This document shows positions 48,401-63,312 of a DNA stretch of 64,000 nt, piece by piece (within the stretch, counting starts at the first letter, position 1; every line of letters starts with the position of its first letter). The notes below the pieces were generated by a model that searched no databases, had not been told where the DNA came from, and was given only the letters and a program-made list of their open reading frames with translations. The DNA comes from Nymphaea colorata (Eukaryota; Streptophyta; Magnoliopsida; Nymphaeales; Nymphaeaceae): positions 15,144,040 to 15,208,039 of the forward strand of contig NC_045145.1 of assembly GCF_008831285.2 (NCBI RefSeq), written 5' to 3'. Position numbers and translations under genes: made by a program.

Positions 48401-51400
48401 TCCTCTCAAAGGTGGAATTCCAGTCATCTTTTGTTTTGGCGTTCTTTATAACCTAAGCTATTTATTCTAATACCTTATGCTGATACTTTGCATCTTCAGC
48501 ATTTGGAGTCTGTGATCAGGCAACGGATTCCTAGTATCATAGCTTTAATAAATAAAACAATCGACCAACTCGAGAGTGAATTGGATCATCTTGGCAGGCC
48601 AATTGCAGCTGATGGAGGGGTAAGCATTAAAGAACAGCTATATTTTTAAGTACTATCTATAGTCCTTGTTGATTAAGCTGCAATTTCTTTACTGAGACTC
48701 CAATGATTTAAATGATCAGTCACAGCTATACACCATTCTGGAGCTTTGCCGTGCATTTGACCGTGTGTTTAAAGAGCATCTGGATGGAGGGTAGGACATT
48801 GATTTGTCTTTAATTCTTCAAGTTCCTGCAATTTAATGAAATATGCTACCTAACGTCACAGCAATTTGGTCCTCGTTTCACCGACATGTTCCTTTAAATT
48901 CCACTCGTTTGCCTTTATATAACCTCTGTGCTCTTGTACAGAGTTCCCATGACTTCCTTTGACCTTTCTTTGTCAGTTTATTTGGATGCTTTTCTGATGG
49001 ATGGTTGGCTTTTCAACTTTCAGGCGACCTGGTGGAGATCGGATATATGGAGTTTTTGATAACCAACTGCCCGCTGCTTTAAAGAAACTGCCATTTGATC
49101 GTCATCTTTCTCTGCAGAATGTCCGAAAGGTTGTCTCAGAGGCCGATGGTTATCAGCCTCACTTAATCGCTCCTGAACAAGGATATAGGCGTCTTATTGA
49201 CAGTTCACTCGGCTTTTTCAAAGGCCCAGCAGAAGCTTCGGTTGATGCCGTATGTAAACCTGTCCGCTTGATTTCCTTTCCCAATCACTTTACATGACAG
49301 CAAAGAGGTTGCCATAATATTTTCTCCTATACGACGGATGTCTTTTCCGAAGACCTCCGTGGTCGCACTTCCATCTAACTGAAATAAAAGTAGAAGCTGG
49401 AAGGAGATAATATTTGTTTTCTGGATCCTGCTAATAATCTTCTCTGGTCCAGGTACACTTCGTTCTGAAGGAGCTTGTACGGAAGTCTATAAGCGAGACT
49501 GAGGTATAACAAATATTTACGCGTGACAACATTATCATTTCAGGAATCATTTGTTTCTCTAGTGAAGTCCAATAGCTGTCTGGTTTAGTAAGTTCTGGCA
49601 GTCAAACCAATTAAGATTCTGCTCTCCGTGCAAAAATAATGGTGCATGACAAGCGCTTTTGGTGTTCATGGTTTGGCCAGTTTACACAGCATGGTGGACA
49701 TTATCCCGTCTTGCTCTGTATTCTGTTAATATTAATTTGAAGGTTAAATGCAGATCGTTTCTCACTATGTGTTTTGTACAAAAAAAAGACAGCATGAGAC
49801 ATATATCTTGGATTATTTCCTATCCCCTGAATCATATGATGCAGTAAATCTTTGCCAAGCTTGAGTTGAAAATTAAGCCGTATGCTAATGTTAATACAGG
49901 CATTGAAGCGATTTCCTTCCCTCACAGCCGAGATAGCAGCTGCAGCAAATGAAGCACTAGAAAGATTCAGGGAAGACAGCCGTAAGACTGTCATGAGGCT
50001 GGTGGAGATGGAATCCGCTTACCTAACTGTTGAGTTCTTCCGCAAGCTGCCGTTGGAGGGAGAGAAAGGTGGGAACCCAACTGCTCCCAATATGGACCGT
50101 TATGCAGACAACCACCTGAGGCGGATAGGTAATGAAATTATTTTGGTGAACTTTCTCGCCCTTTCCACCTTCCCGAATTTTCCTTTAGACGAATAAGGCG
50201 AAATGCTCTGTGAAAAGTCTCTACCCTGTGGGCCTGTGGCATGACGCTGTGTGTGCCATGCTAATCCTAGCTATGCAACTGGGGTGGGATGCGATTAGCT
50301 ACGAATTATTTGGTTAATGTCTTGGGGAAACAATTTGAAACAAAATGAAATGGGGATTTTTTTTACATGAAAAACTTTGGAAATAACAAGAGCTATTTTT
50401 TTCCCTTTGTTGGATGTCGGTCTTGTGACATAGAAGGCACGTTCTTTACCATGACCTACAGCAAGTATCGGTGTAATTCCTTGTGCATCCCTCCTCCCCG
50501 GTCAAAAATCTTCCTATTACTTCAAATCACCGCCCTTTGTCTGTTGAAAACTTTGGAAATACCCATCGCCGTTATTGGGCATTTTAGAGTCCGTCAATCA
50601 CGTATCCGAATTATAACAATATTCAAAAAAAATAGAGGAAGATATATATCTTGGTACTACCTCGATTATTTTGCGGGTTTCTTGAAATTTTTAAACATAT
50701 CGAGTATCATAGAGTGCGCAATTTTCCTGGTTGTCTCTTTATGTATTTGCAATGTAAATGCTAAAAAAGTTATTGTACTATGGTTTTTCTCTCTTTTTTA
50801 TTTTTCGGCATTTAGAATGTCTAATATTTCCTTGTGACTTTTTTTTTCTTGAGAAAATTGTGCGCTGAGGAAAAGAAGAAAAGTCATCAAAGAATTACCG
50901 TCAATAGTATTAACAATGACTGTGCATTCGTCCTGTCACCAAAAATTTGCACCCCCCATAAGGGGCGTTTGGCAATAGGAACACTAACCCTGTGTAAATG
51001 TTGTAAAAGTCAATTCACGTATATAGGTAGGTAAAACTTTTATGAATAGAAAATGTGGAAATTTATTTTTTTCGCATCTCGTTGATCCTAACTAACGGCG
51101 TGTTTGTACACATCGAAGTTGCTGAGAGTTCCCGCCGTCTCATGATTCATGTTTGGGAATTGGGGTCTCTTAACTATCAGGTACCTGCTTCTGTCATTTT
51201 TTATTTCGAATCCAAGAAATTTCTTAGCCAGGACATGAATTGTCTTGCATCCGCTAAAATTTCACGTTTAGTTAGAAAAGCTAAATCCAGTGACACCCTA
51301 ACTGGCATTTCTCCCGTAATGTTGATTCATTGTTGGTTTTTTGAGGAACTAAAATTTTTACTATGGTCCATGGATGAGAAGAATAATTCTGGACTTTACA

Positions 51401-53123
51401 GGTTCCAACGTGCTATCCTATGTAAATATGGTCTGCGATACGCTGAGGAATTCAATCCCGAAAGCGGCTGTCTATTGTCAGGTCAGGGAAGCCAAGAGGT
51501 CATTGCTCGATCATTTCTATTCCCAAGTGGGGAAGAGAGAGGTAAGTTTTCCTTCTTTTATTTCCTTTCGCTGGCAAATGAGAAAGTGGGTGCAATTGGA
51601 CTGCAGAAGGACCATCTTCGAGGAGGATGGAAAGTTGGGAGTTTAATAAACTTTCGTAGTCCTAAACCTTGAATTTTAGGATGAAAATAATATAAATCAT
51701 GATTTGAGTTTAGGTGGGTTCAAATATTATCTGATATTTTCTGAATATGAAGCGGTCTAAGATTCGGACGGAATCTCAATATGATTACAAGTCAAATATG
51801 GGTTCTGTGTAGGTTTTTCTAATAGACAAATGTCTGTTTCGACCTGGAATTAAACTATTCCAGAGTAGTGCTGATTGGCGGTCATGATACCTAGCAACTA
51901 GTCTTCCACTTAGGCAGGTCGCCCGCAGCCTTGGCTGCATATTCATTGTGTGCTTCATTTGAATAGGCTCATTAGCTAGTAAACAAAGGATGTTCATATA
52001 GGGCTTTGCACATGATAACAGGTGCAGAATGTGATATTAGCATTCAATTTGTAGGTAGACGTGTTTCACGCATTCAAGGAACTTGGCCGTTTCCTTGCAA
52101 ATAAAGCCAAGATTCATGTTTATTGCTTCTAATTACCAGATTATTTCTTTGTGTGACGTGCCACTTCAAGATGACTTCACAATATAAAGCTTGAAATATA
52201 TTTAATTTAATCTAACGTTAAAATATGCAAACAAGTCAAATTCAAGTCCAGAGTAGCATAGCTGAACTCCAACATCCTATGTTCAGTTTCTATGGCTTTT
52301 GCAAACTTTACGTACAAAGCCCTAATTTGATTCTCTTTCTAAAAACTTGTTTAAAAGAAGTCATGGAAGAACTCCGAATTCTTCATGCTAAAGCGGGATT
52401 TTTGTTTTGATTTCTCTACGGTCTTTATAGTAACCCTTTCGTCTATTATGCCAATGTCCCCAATTGTGGTGGGAAATTACATTTGGGACTTTGAACTTGG
52501 AAATGAAGAGAAAAAATAGTACGGAGTGTCCAGGTACTATGTTTGAAACCAACCTCCTTCTAGATACCAACTTGTCGCCAAGCTTGTTAGTGGAAATCAA
52601 CGTTCATGGCCGTCGACCAACCTGCAAACAGTTTCGATGCAGGACACTAAATTGGAAGTTAGGTAGGATTGGATTTAGCATAGCCAAGAATGATAAAATA
52701 CCAGCCAGTACCAAATTTATTTGCATCCTTACGGGTGATTTACTCGTGCCATAAGCATGGGAAGCTCCACTTCGTTCGAGTGCGAGTTTGAATACAAAGA
52801 CGCGATGCCAGAAGCGGCACCACGTTTCCTGTTTAATGTCATTTTACATCATTCATTTTCTCGCCATCGTCACTCTAGGATTCGTCGCCAAGAAGTGTAT
52901 GGGAGCCGTCTGGCGCTGACTTATCCGCGTGGGTGTGTATGCATTTTGCCATGAAAATTACGCGTAAATAGTTGACCGTGTTTGCTTGAATCTGCAGAAG
53001 CAGCAGCTAGGACAGATGTTGGATGAGGACCCAACACTGATGGAGAAGAGACAAGCGATCGCTAAGAGGCTTGAGCTATACAAGGCAGCTAGGGATGAGA
53101 TTGATGCAGTGGCATGGAAATAG
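45448..53123 (+). CDS. DRP1E: Dynamin-related protein 1, C/E type (phragmoplastin)
   Basis: Large GTPase that assembles on membranes at the cell plate and in clathrin-mediated endocytosis. Sixteen exons: 45448-45585, 45706-45769, 45878-45985, 46667-46768, 47050-47100, 47185-47246, 47726-47816, 47972-48036, 48217-48411, 48500-48619, 48720-48790, 49024-49249, 49453-49503, 49900-50128, 51402-51541 and 52998-53123. They give 612 aa, the usual DRP1 length, with every phase consistent. GTPase motifs: P-loop GGQSSGKSS (44-52), Thr71 (IVTRRP), DLPG 145-148, TKLD 214-217 and NRSQ 245-248. The middle domain includes [18 protein letters not shown]. The C-terminal GED includes [18 protein letters not shown] and ends [10 protein letters not shown]. 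There is no PH or proline-rich domain, as expected for DRP1. [22 protein letters not shown] fits DRP1E/DRP1C better than DRP1A; the exact paralogue name is a judgement. Confidence 0.97.
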
Positions 53124-54130
53124 AGGAGTGATTGTGTGTTCAGTATACTAATCGTTACAGGGACGAGGCGATGCTCATATCAATTTGCACAGTTTCAGCA
53201 CTCAGCAAGGTGCATAAGCGTAGAAAGAACTTTCGATGTTCAATGTTATTTTCCCTGCAGCCTTATTAATTTTTTGTTTTTCAATGTGTATTTTTTTTGG
53301 GGTTAGTTAATAAGCCAAGCTAATTTATTGGGCATCTGATAACGTTTTCTTCATTTTATCCATAGCAATGATTTTGCTTTAGGCTTGATTGCATCTTGCT
53401 GAGCTTTCCCGTGGCTAATGTCGAGGAAACATGCCATTTTGGCCTGAGGTTACTGGTGAGGCGATCGGGCAAGACGTGCATGCCCTACAAAAAAGTTTCC
53501 AAACCCACCCAAGTCTTTGTTTCCGTTGCTAGCGCAGTTGTTTCTACAAAGAACCTCGACCCATAGCCCGATATGGACCGTTCATTCTTTTCTTAAGCCT
53601 TCCAGACATCAGCAGTAAAGCGCTGGCGAAACCTCCCTAACCCTGAGGCCTGAGGAATGCACCGTCGCACCTTACTTCAGCTTGCAGGCCCATGAAAATC
53701 AAAATGCAACTGCTCACCGGACAGCCACCGGCTGACCCCACCATGAGAGCCCCTTTTGGGTCCAGGCGACTCACTTAGTTCTCACTAGGGTACACAGGAT
53801 TCATGGAAGAAGTTGCGTGGGTGGCCCATAGTATGCTGTACGCTTGTTCTTGGAAACAGAATTAAGGCGGCACCAAGAGGCGAAGCAGTTGGGCTAACGA
53901 ACACTGAACCTCCTTTCACTGGAAGGCCTTAGTTCTGAACCCCTTGCGAAGTGGAGGAAGCCTTTTGGTGGCCCGAAGTGATTCTCTTATCCAAGTGTTC
54001 GGATCATTTTATCCGAATGTGAAGCCGATGGGCCTTTCTGAGGCTGTCCCTTTCCTTACGGCTCCTTTTGGACATATCTCAAAAGCACCAACCACATCCT
54101 TCCGCCAAAGCACCTTATCTTTTCACCACC
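53124..54130. other. Intergenic DNA between DRP1 and the next gene
   Basis: The DRP1 3' UTR (AT-rich, 53240-53300) is followed by non-coding DNA. About 53900-54130 is the likely leader of the next gene; open frames there do not match its coding frame. Confidence 0.6.
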
Positions 54131-55623
54131 ATGCTGAAGAGTGTGGAACTTGCAGCCGTTCCTGCGCTGCCTTCGCCTTGCTGGAAGCCTGACGCTGTAA
54201 TACCAAGAGTGAGCATCTCCACGGTGCCAAGAGGAAGTCCCAAGGTGGGCATAAAAGTAGCCGGAATAATTTGTCACGCTAGACGCCGGGTCTTATACGA
54301 GGACAATGAAGAAAGTGGTGATGATCAATATGGACATAATGAACAAATTTCCATGCTTGAAACTTACACACAATCTGCTAGGAATGAAGTCCTCTTGGTT
54401 CAGGCACTGGTAGATGACCAAGAAGAGGAAATTCTGATATTCAAGGTACCTTATTATTCCCTTCTTACCTTTCCTCGTTTTATTTGAGAATTTGCACAAA
54501 TTCCATTTTGATGTGCACGCTACCACGTTCCTCCAGAACTCAGTCAAGGAATATGATTTGTGGGTATAATAAGAAAGGAATAAGAGGTATCTACATCAAG
54601 ATCAAAACTTATAAAAGTAGACGGTATTGGCCCAGTTTGATTCGAGGATAACCAAATATGAGAGACCGATCTGGGCTTGTGCCAAATATTGGTTACCCAT
54701 TTGATGCTACGACAGCCCAAGTTTCTCTAGAAGAAGTTGTTGATAGCTTTTCTTAGGTTGTATACCACCCACAAGCACAGAACTGATGGTGCATTAGAGT
54801 CGCATGGCTCCGATATATTTTCTCAGCCCGATCTTGAACAATGGGTCAACTAGGGCGAAACTGGGCCTCGGAACCTAATCCGTGTATTAACCTTACTTTT
54901 CGAGACAGCAGGAAGCAAGCAACAGGTTTCAAGTGAACTGAGAGGGTTTGCAGAAAGTTTTTCAAATCTAAGTTGGAATTTGTATGCAAGGATTATCTTT
55001 GTCAGCTTTAGATAGGATAGAATCTTTCAAAGTACTTCTGGAGATTCTTGCTTTAGATGAAAATGAATCAATCCTCTCCCTCTCTCTTCCACACCAAATG
55101 ATACCACATGATGGGTAGGGTAGTACAACTGGTCAAGCAAGGGTGGCATGTAAACCTGTCTCATTGATTCGATTATTGGAGTGTGTTGTTCTCATGGTAT
55201 TGAGAAATATTGAGTTAGGGTTGCTAGTTTGAATGGGTCTTATGCCCCCCCCCCCTCTTTCTCTCTCCTCATGTTTAATGAAAATGAACTGGATAATCCA
55301 ACACACCCAAATGCTTGTGCTTTGGTAGGGGAAGTACTATTATCCGTTCACATCCACCTAAATTCACTATTGGTTGGGAATTAATGATGGTGAGTTTGTT
55401 GATGTGTGGTTTGGATTGATTGTTGGCTTGTCAGGGATTCTCGTCTTCCCTGTCATACGGAACGTCACCAGACCCCTCGAAAAGCATTCTACCGGCAAGG
55501 GCTGTTATAAAGACCATCCAGAGGATCAAGGGACCCTTCGACCCATCGAAAGTGGAATACATTGAGAAAGACTTGACCTGGCCAGATTTCAAAGACCGTT
55601 TTCTCCACAACAACAAAAGCTAG
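54131..55623 (+). CDS. Small conserved plant protein, probably plastid-targeted (DUF7734-like)
   Basis: Two exons, 54131-54445 and 55435-55623, give 167 aa, phase 0 at the single intron. Residues 1 to about 50 lack acidic clusters, are rich in Ser, Pro and Val, and end in ICHARRR, consistent with a chloroplast transit peptide. The remaining part is compact and acidic at first (YEDNEESGDDQYGHN), then ISMLETYTQSARNEVLLVQALVDDQEEEILIFK, then GFSSSLSYGTSPDPSKSILPARAVIK, IKGPFDPSKVEYIEKDLTW and FKDRFL. I recall such proteins across plants as an uncharacterised family now called DUF7734. Function is unknown. The ATG at 54131 is the first in frame. Confidence 0.82.
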
Positions 55624-57435
55624 CTCTCTTGTACTCTGTATTATGTTTGTCTACTTTCTTTTCTTTGCCGTCCAATTCTTCACCGCCCTGGCTTATAGTC
55701 ACAGATTTTTCATTTCGTCCGCTCCCACTTTGAGAGCATAGTATAGCTGGTCGGACTGACAAGCTAGTGAAAGTTCAATCGTCAGATTTGATATCCATGG
55801 ATATTATTCTTTTAAACTGCAAACAATGAATAGAGTATCTCACTTATTCCTCCATTCACCCATTCACCCACTCCCTCAATTTTATCTGCTCTATCTCTCT
55901 CTCTCTTTTTATGTCTAGAGGAATCATAAGTTTGGTGTTTACGATTCAAAAAAGTTCAAACTACTCGGGCTCCCACTAATGAATTTTATTGAGTATTCAA
56001 GCTCTGTGCTTCACGGAAATGCATCGAGAACACTTTTCATAAGATTCAGAATTGGTGCATTTTTTATGTTTTTTTTTTCCAGCTAAAGTCACCCTTTCCC
56101 TAAATTTCACGAGTTTTAGTGTTGGACCCTTTTTCTCCTTCTCGATAACAAAATAGGATGCAGAAGAAAAAGAACAAAAAGTTGGACTTTCGATCACGTT
56201 GTTAAGGATCAGACTGTTATTGATGGAATTGACATGTGTTAACTGGGACTGCAACTTGCAGCGTGAACCTGATCATATTGGGCTTGATACACAATTAACG
56301 TTCGCCTGATGTCTATCACTAGTGTCTTCACTATTCTTCCTGCAAATGAATAATCATTTGTATATTAATCACAAGTTTTATATAAACAAGGGTCCAAAGT
56401 TTAAGTGGGAGCAGACTCATCCGATGTCCTACCTTGAATTTAGTTCAGCAGAACTAGAATTTTCCATGTTGAACTCCAGTTTCAGTAGATTAAATTGGAA
56501 TCGCGAAAACTTGATGTTTGTGCATACATTAACGGCCAAGCATGAAATTTCACATTCTGCATATAGAACTAGCGAAAATTTTGATCGGTGGACGTCAATG
56601 TTTGGCAGAACGACCGAGTGGATGAGTAGAATCTGGCTTAAAATGAAATAAGGTTCTCGTTTTGGTTTTGACTTCCGCAAATGAACCAAAAATCCAGATT
56701 TATTTTGGGTCCCCATCGGATTACATGACTCTTAGCGCCTTTATTAGTTTGCTTACAAGAAACTTCTTGACAAAGGAATAATTTTATCTCCTTTTAATAA
56801 CAGTACTGCAGGAGTCTCGGACATCGATGTCTAAGAAAAGAGGGTTATTAAAGATTGGATTCCAGAGGAGATATTCAATGAGAAAAAATATAGGCACCAC
56901 CAATCACAAAACGTTAGGCGGGATATTGTTTTAGATATCTAAAGAGATCTCAAAAATGAAACACAACATCTAGAGGAGATTGGGTGCAATAAAAATATCA
57001 TTACTGAGTGATCAATCTTGATTACATACTAGACATGAAAAATCAGCACCAGTATCGATTTGAAAGATGGATAATATATGATTTCTTCTACAACTTGCAA
57101 TTCCTATGGTTTAGTATAATATGTGATGAGGCTTTTGGTGGCTTGCGGGGGCTCCAAATTCCAACTAGGTTGATCAGAGTAGGCCTTCAAGTTGAATTGG
57201 AGTCGAGAGCAAAATGCCCACGAAAACTTTACAAGGTAATGAGATGGCACCGGAGCTCTACACCGCCCTAGTCGGGGAAAATTGTTCACTTCTAACGAAC
57301 AATTGATTGATTTCGCTCTCAAAGGATGAGAAATTAAATGAGAAGAAGGCCTTTATGTCTCTATAAGCAATCATCTAACAGTGCGAAATTATCCACCAAT
57401 GAACCCGAATCTACTACCGCCTCCGTGAAATTTGT

Positions 57436-57440
<5 letters not shown>

Positions 57441-57489
<49 letters not shown>
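57441..57489. repeat. (TA)n microsatellite
   Basis: About 24 uninterrupted TA units. Confidence 0.97.
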
Positions 57490-57491
<2 letters not shown>

Positions 57492-60400
57492 TTTTAATTT
57501 ATTTTATTAAAAGAGAGGCTGCTATATGATAAATCGGCCAGTTCAAGCTGCTTTGAACGAATTGGTGTCAAACCAACTCAACTCAGTGGCATATATAGGA
57601 TCATAAGGTCACAAATTTTTATCTCTAAATATTTTAAAAGTTTTTTTTCTTATTTTTTGATTATTTTATCTATTTTCCACTTGTTAAAATAAGTCTATTA
57701 ATAGTTTTTCCAATTTCACAACCCGACCGATCCGATTCAAAACCCAATTTTGCAACAGTACCGCGACAGACAACCGCTTGTTTGGCTTTGTGTGTGTGTT
57801 TTCTAAGCATTTAGAAAGGTGGTAGTCTAAAAGTAGTATTTTTTTCCCTTTTATTGATTAGGTGTTACTCATAGGGTTTAGGGTTAATCGGAAAAGGGAT
57901 CAGTTTTAGAAGGTTCTTGCCGGCCAGGAAAAGAGCAGGTCTGGTGTGGAGTCGTTCCTTGGAGACAGGGGGACAAGCCGAAAGTGAGTCAGGTCGGCCA
58001 TGGACCCACGCCCACGCCCCTGCACCAAAGTAGGCAAAACCCACCGTACCCTATATGTAGAGCGGTTGGTATGAGACCTCCAGGTTTAATTAGGGTTTTA
58101 GTCATAGGCATGAGACTCCATTGCTTAACTTCATAGGCAGGCACGAGGCTTGACGTGACTCGGTATGGGGTCAAGTTGCAGAAGATGGATACTACGATAC
58201 CAGTGGTAGAGCTAGGTGTGGGCATGTGCGGGCAGTTGTCACATGGACCCACTTAATCCGCCACGGGCCGCAAATTTCTGGCTTCGTCACTGTTCAATAC
58301 CCAGTTTAATAAGGCACCTTTGCAAGGATTTACCTTTAGTTGGTATCACCTAATCATAGTCAAACCCACAAATAATGTGTCATTCATGCAGATGAAGTTA
58401 GGGGCCCGGTGTTTGATTCGACAGACATATTCAGAAAGATGATTTGAGATCTACACTCCATTCAAAGTTTTTGACAAAGAGAGGGGTTCAGAGATCGGAC
58501 TATAGAGAGACCAGAACCTATCATAGTCTAAGACTTTTCAGACTCACGATCTTATAAGGGCCCCTGCAAGTTCCCACAATGCATTAACCACATGCAAGAT
58601 CTGAGCAGAATAAATGCTTGTTGCTTTGATCCTGAAAAGCTATCAAGATCTGAATGCAGATGTGAATACATTTGCAAGTTGTCGAGTTTGACTAAACACT
58701 CCAAGGGCATTGCGTATCAAGAAAGAAAGAATGCAGTAGTGTTCTATGAATCTCTCCTAATCAAAGTGCAGTGAGAGTCTAATGAGGGAGCTAATTCTAT
58801 TCTCAAGTCGATAAGAAAAGGAGCAAACAGCTGGTTTCTTCTTTGAACTTTTTAATAAAAAAGGAATATATAGTAAAATTAATTAAATAATGAATGTTTT
58901 CTCTTCTTCTTCTTTTTTCATTGTTTTCACTAGACAATGAAAAATCAAGTTAAGTGGGAAAAAAGTTCCTCTAAGCCACGTTGGATTTCTTGGACAACCT
59001 TTGCTTCAAGTTAAGTGGGAAAAAAGAAGGAAAAAAAAAAAAATCAAAGGGGAGAACCCCAACTTTTCTCACCAGACTTTAGGGTAAAAGTACACCTGAG
59101 AGCGCAGTCCGGCCGGCAGTCAGAAAACATCATGGGTTGGTTCATATATTTATATATATATATTCAACCCATTCCTTTGCTTTTATGGTCCAAAAGTAGA
59201 AAGTTTCCTTGAAAAACAGGAAACTAAGAGATGGGCATAGTTGTAACAATTTTTTCTTAACCGAGAAAATTTCGCCGGGAAAATACAACGCGCTGCAGAG
59301 TCACCGGCGGATTCTAATTTGTCACGGCCCTTCAACTTGATCGTTTTGTTTTGTCCTGCAAGCTCCAAAATTTCCTTTGGATCATTTCATATGTAACAGG
59401 AATGCAAAATCTTGAGTGGTACTCTTGCTTTTGACTCCATGCATGCACACAGACAAAGAGTGAGGGAGAGAGTAATAATTGAATGAAACTAATAATTGAT
59501 TAATGAAAGTTGACGGTGGGACATGACCTACGAATGTGGTTCATGACCGGGAGATGATCTGAACTGGTAAAAGTTTTACCACTTTAGAAAAATATGTGCC
59601 CCTAACGCAGGTAAACATGAAGAGGGTTCCACCACTTTACCCAGCACCGCCCTAGCCGCTTGGGAACCCCTCTTGTCGGCCTACCAACACCTCCTTCCTT
59701 TAACTTGTAGTCCCAACAGTCAACAATTAGATGCTGCAAAAATTCATGCATCTTTGTCCTTATACCAAGGCAAAACCATATAAAATTCACACATCTTTTG
59801 TTTTATATGTCAAAGTAACTATACGATACGTCTTTTCATGTGGGTCATGTTGGTTTAAGTCATTAAACTAGAGCGTCAAAATCGAACAGAATTTTGCTCA
59901 ATCGAAGGGTGCAATGAACCTTGCTTGCTTGTTAAGGACTTTCATCCCCTTATCCACCTTATTGGGTGCCTCCCTTTGCCCAAACTTCTCCTTGGTAATG
60001 GGTTCTCATACAGAACAGATCGTGCGAGATCCTTAAAGGCTGAACTAAAGGGGACTCGGCCAAGATCAAATTAAATAATTGAAGTCGCAGATCTTTTCAA
60101 CTTAACATGATGGACATCTGATTCGAGTGGATACCCGAGCCCACTTCTAAGTTTCTTAATTTCGATGGTGACGATTTCTTCTGAGTTATTGAAGGTTGGT
60201 ATTGCACTTCTTCTTCATCCGAATCCGAATACGAGGTCTGATTAGTCAGCATAATTAGCTAGGACTGGGTCATTAACTAGCTAAACGACTGTAAATATGT
60301 GAAAAATGTGTATGTGTGTGCGTGCACCTGCATTGAGGATGCTTGTCTTTGTAAAGAAGGAAGAGATAGAGATGGAAGTGAGGGCAAAGTGGCACAGGCT

Positions 60401-62188
60401 GGTTGTATACTTTCTACGAATGGAGATAAAAGTTTGGCCAACTCTTTATCTATCGAATGTGGGTTTGGAGATAAAAGAGGAAGTAACTTTGTTTTTTGGC
60501 TTTAGCCAATGAAGAAGAGGTCGTATAAAGTTCACCGGGTGGGTGGCCCAGTCCTCCGGAAGCATTTCTCAATTGGATGAGGCAAAAGGCGATGGTCCCC
60601 TTCTCTTTTGCTCCTTATACTTTGTTACTTTCCCCACTTCATGCATTGATAATGCGCAAACAGCTACCTCCTATGGCTGTAACACATCTGCCAATTTGGT
60701 ATATCTTGTGAATCCGAATTGCCTCCGTTTCCGTTTGGCAACAATGACAGTATGTTGTTGTTTGAGTATCTACTCTAAAGAAGGATTGAATCATGTTCGT
60801 GAACTACTTTAAAAGAAAGTGTTCAAATTCGGAGATTATTATTAACTTTTTACAGAGTTTTACAGGCTACGTGAAACATCCCCAACACCCAACTAAGGGA
60901 ATTTTGGACAACAAAATTTTAATAGCTAATGTTTTCAAAAATTTTACAAAAGTTTTGAAAAATACAACAAACGTCACGATAAAAAAAAATTTTAAAAAAG
61001 AAAAAAATCTTCTTCCTCCATCCCTCCAATTCTAACTCTGTCGCTTGTGCCTTGGATTCTCATATTCGTCCATTTCCAAATTTTGTTCTTTTTCTGTCGT
61101 TTAATTTTAATTTGCCTCCCGAACTGCAGGCCAAGACGAAAGGGGCCCGCTCCTTTTATAAGTCGTCGGCCGAAATGAATCGGATTAGATGGAGTTTGAA
61201 TATTCTTAATTAAAAACCAGGGCAAAACACAATCTCCGGTAAAAACCAAGAACCCTCATATATGCTATACTTGGGATAATTTATTTTCCTTTGTTAAATA
61301 CATATAAAAGAAAATTTTTATTCCTAACCTTTGGTGGCATAAGATAAGCACGCTTTAGGTCCAAATTTCTTTCATTTAGCGGCCTCTTTAAGGGTGCCCT
61401 TTCAAAAATTGAAATAATTTTTCGAAAGAATTCATAAAACTAATTCACCCGTGCTTAGGCATTCGCTTTAGGTGCTTAGAAAGTTTTCGCCATTACAAAT
61501 ATAAATGTGGTGAGTTCTTAGACCCTAAACCACGTTATCACCTCACCTGGATAATATTAACGCAAGCAAACATAGCTATATTTTGTTCTTAAAGCATAAG
61601 TAAGGTCATCACTTTTGCATAGCAAATGCCCTTTTTTAATGATCAGCTTATATTTCTATAACTGGTTTACATATTTTTCGTTCATCTCTTTTGTCGTTGT
61701 TTTGTTTATGCACCAGCTAGAGCCCAGACCTTACTGAAAAAACCTTGATCTGCTTCACGTGCCATGGAAGGTTCTTGCCGGCCATAAAAAAGGCTAAGCC
61801 CCACCTCACTTGCAGCCAAACAAACACGTCTATATCTAGGGTCGTCGACGGCTGAGGGTTTGCGCTTAGCCACTTTAAAACTTAAGAATCCCAATTAGAC
61901 AATTTAAGACGTGAATCCAAATACTCGTGTAGAATCATAAACAATACGTTTGATAACAAGAATCCTGTGTTCTACGGAACACAATGTTCCATGAATCCCA
62001 TCCACTTTTTTGAAACACGTTCATGAAGTTTGCAAAGAAATCAAAATTCCTGTTACCAAACGCCTTATTACTTGCTATCTTTTGGCATCTTCATTTTGAC
62101 GAGCAATACATAATTATTATTTGGGTCCACAACCTTTTTTTTTTTTTAATATGATGAGGAACTTTTCAACATTGCACATCAATTTAAG

Positions 62189-62214
62189 GGAGCTGGAGCT
62201 GGAGCTGGAGCTGG
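62189..62214. repeat. (GGAGCT)4 short tandem repeat
   Basis: Four perfect hexanucleotide units plus two bases. Confidence 0.9.
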
Positions 62215-63084
62215 CCCCTTCCAAAAGTAAGCTCTAGGTGGAGTCACCACCAACGCCGAGCTCAGCTCATGTGGAACCTTACATGAAAAAGGCACCCACA
62301 CATCTGATCGCCTTTGCAGCATTATAAAGCCATCTTCTACTTAATTTGTAGGTCCCAACTGGGTCAAGCAATAAAGCATATGAGGCTCACTAGTAGTGGT
62401 GCAAACACGTACAACTCAGGCCAGATTTGGATACCCACGGCGTCTCCCTCAATCAATTTCATTGGGCCTCAGATTCGAAATTCGATTTAATTTTTAAAAC
62501 TTGTTCCAGGGCATCTGATCTGGGTTTGTTTTCACATGCATCGGCTCACGATCTTTAATACATCCACAGATTTCGATGCAAAATCACGAGATACCCACAT
62601 TGGGAACTAAGTTTGCATTCCCAATTATCTAAAACAAACCAAGCAATTCAGTTTAGATTTGAGGGAATGGCCCAAGTGTGAGATCCGCGTGTAACTTTGG
62701 GTCTAGATCTGGACCTTGTGCGCCAAAGGAGGCATCTAATGTCACATGCACCTTCAAACTGAAACGCGGCACTGCTGTGAACCTTTTCTGAGAAATAAGA
62801 CGAGAAGGACACTGATTTCTTCAAGTTTCGATCAATAAAAATATTTTTGTTTTCTACTCTATGAGTTATGCCTAATATCCGTCCCTTCCTTCCCTGTCAT
62901 TGAAGGTATATCTATAGCTAGAAGCTGTTGACGGCATTCCTTCCAGAGATACATATGTAGACATAGTGCTTGCTTTTCTCTACGTTTTGGTGTCTTAATT
63001 ACAAATTATGTTCCTATAGCACCATCCATGACATAAAAAAACGGTACCAACATTTCCTCTACTTAGGAAATTCATAGATTTATG

Positions 63085-63086
<2 letters not shown>

Positions 63087-63149
<63 letters not shown>

Positions 63150-63171
63150 ATGCACGTGTGTGTGTGTGTGT
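63087..63171. repeat. (CT)n(GT)n compound microsatellite
   Basis: About 26 CT units followed by interrupted GT units, then GAT repeats. Confidence 0.97.
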
Positions 63172-63299
63172 GATGATGATGGTGATGATATGTGTGAGAG
63201 AAAGGTGGTATAATAATTGATACGAACTAATAATTGAATCCTCGTAGTCTTTTGCCAGCATCTGTGAAGACGATTGATCGGCAGATCATCCAAACTGGC

Positions 63300-63312
63300 G
63301 TGTGTGTGTGTG

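Noticed and set aside
50367-50837. 156-codon open frame inside DRP1 intron 14
   Set aside because: No recognisable domain, AT-rich composition like the surrounding intron, and flanked by exons that splice cleanly across it.
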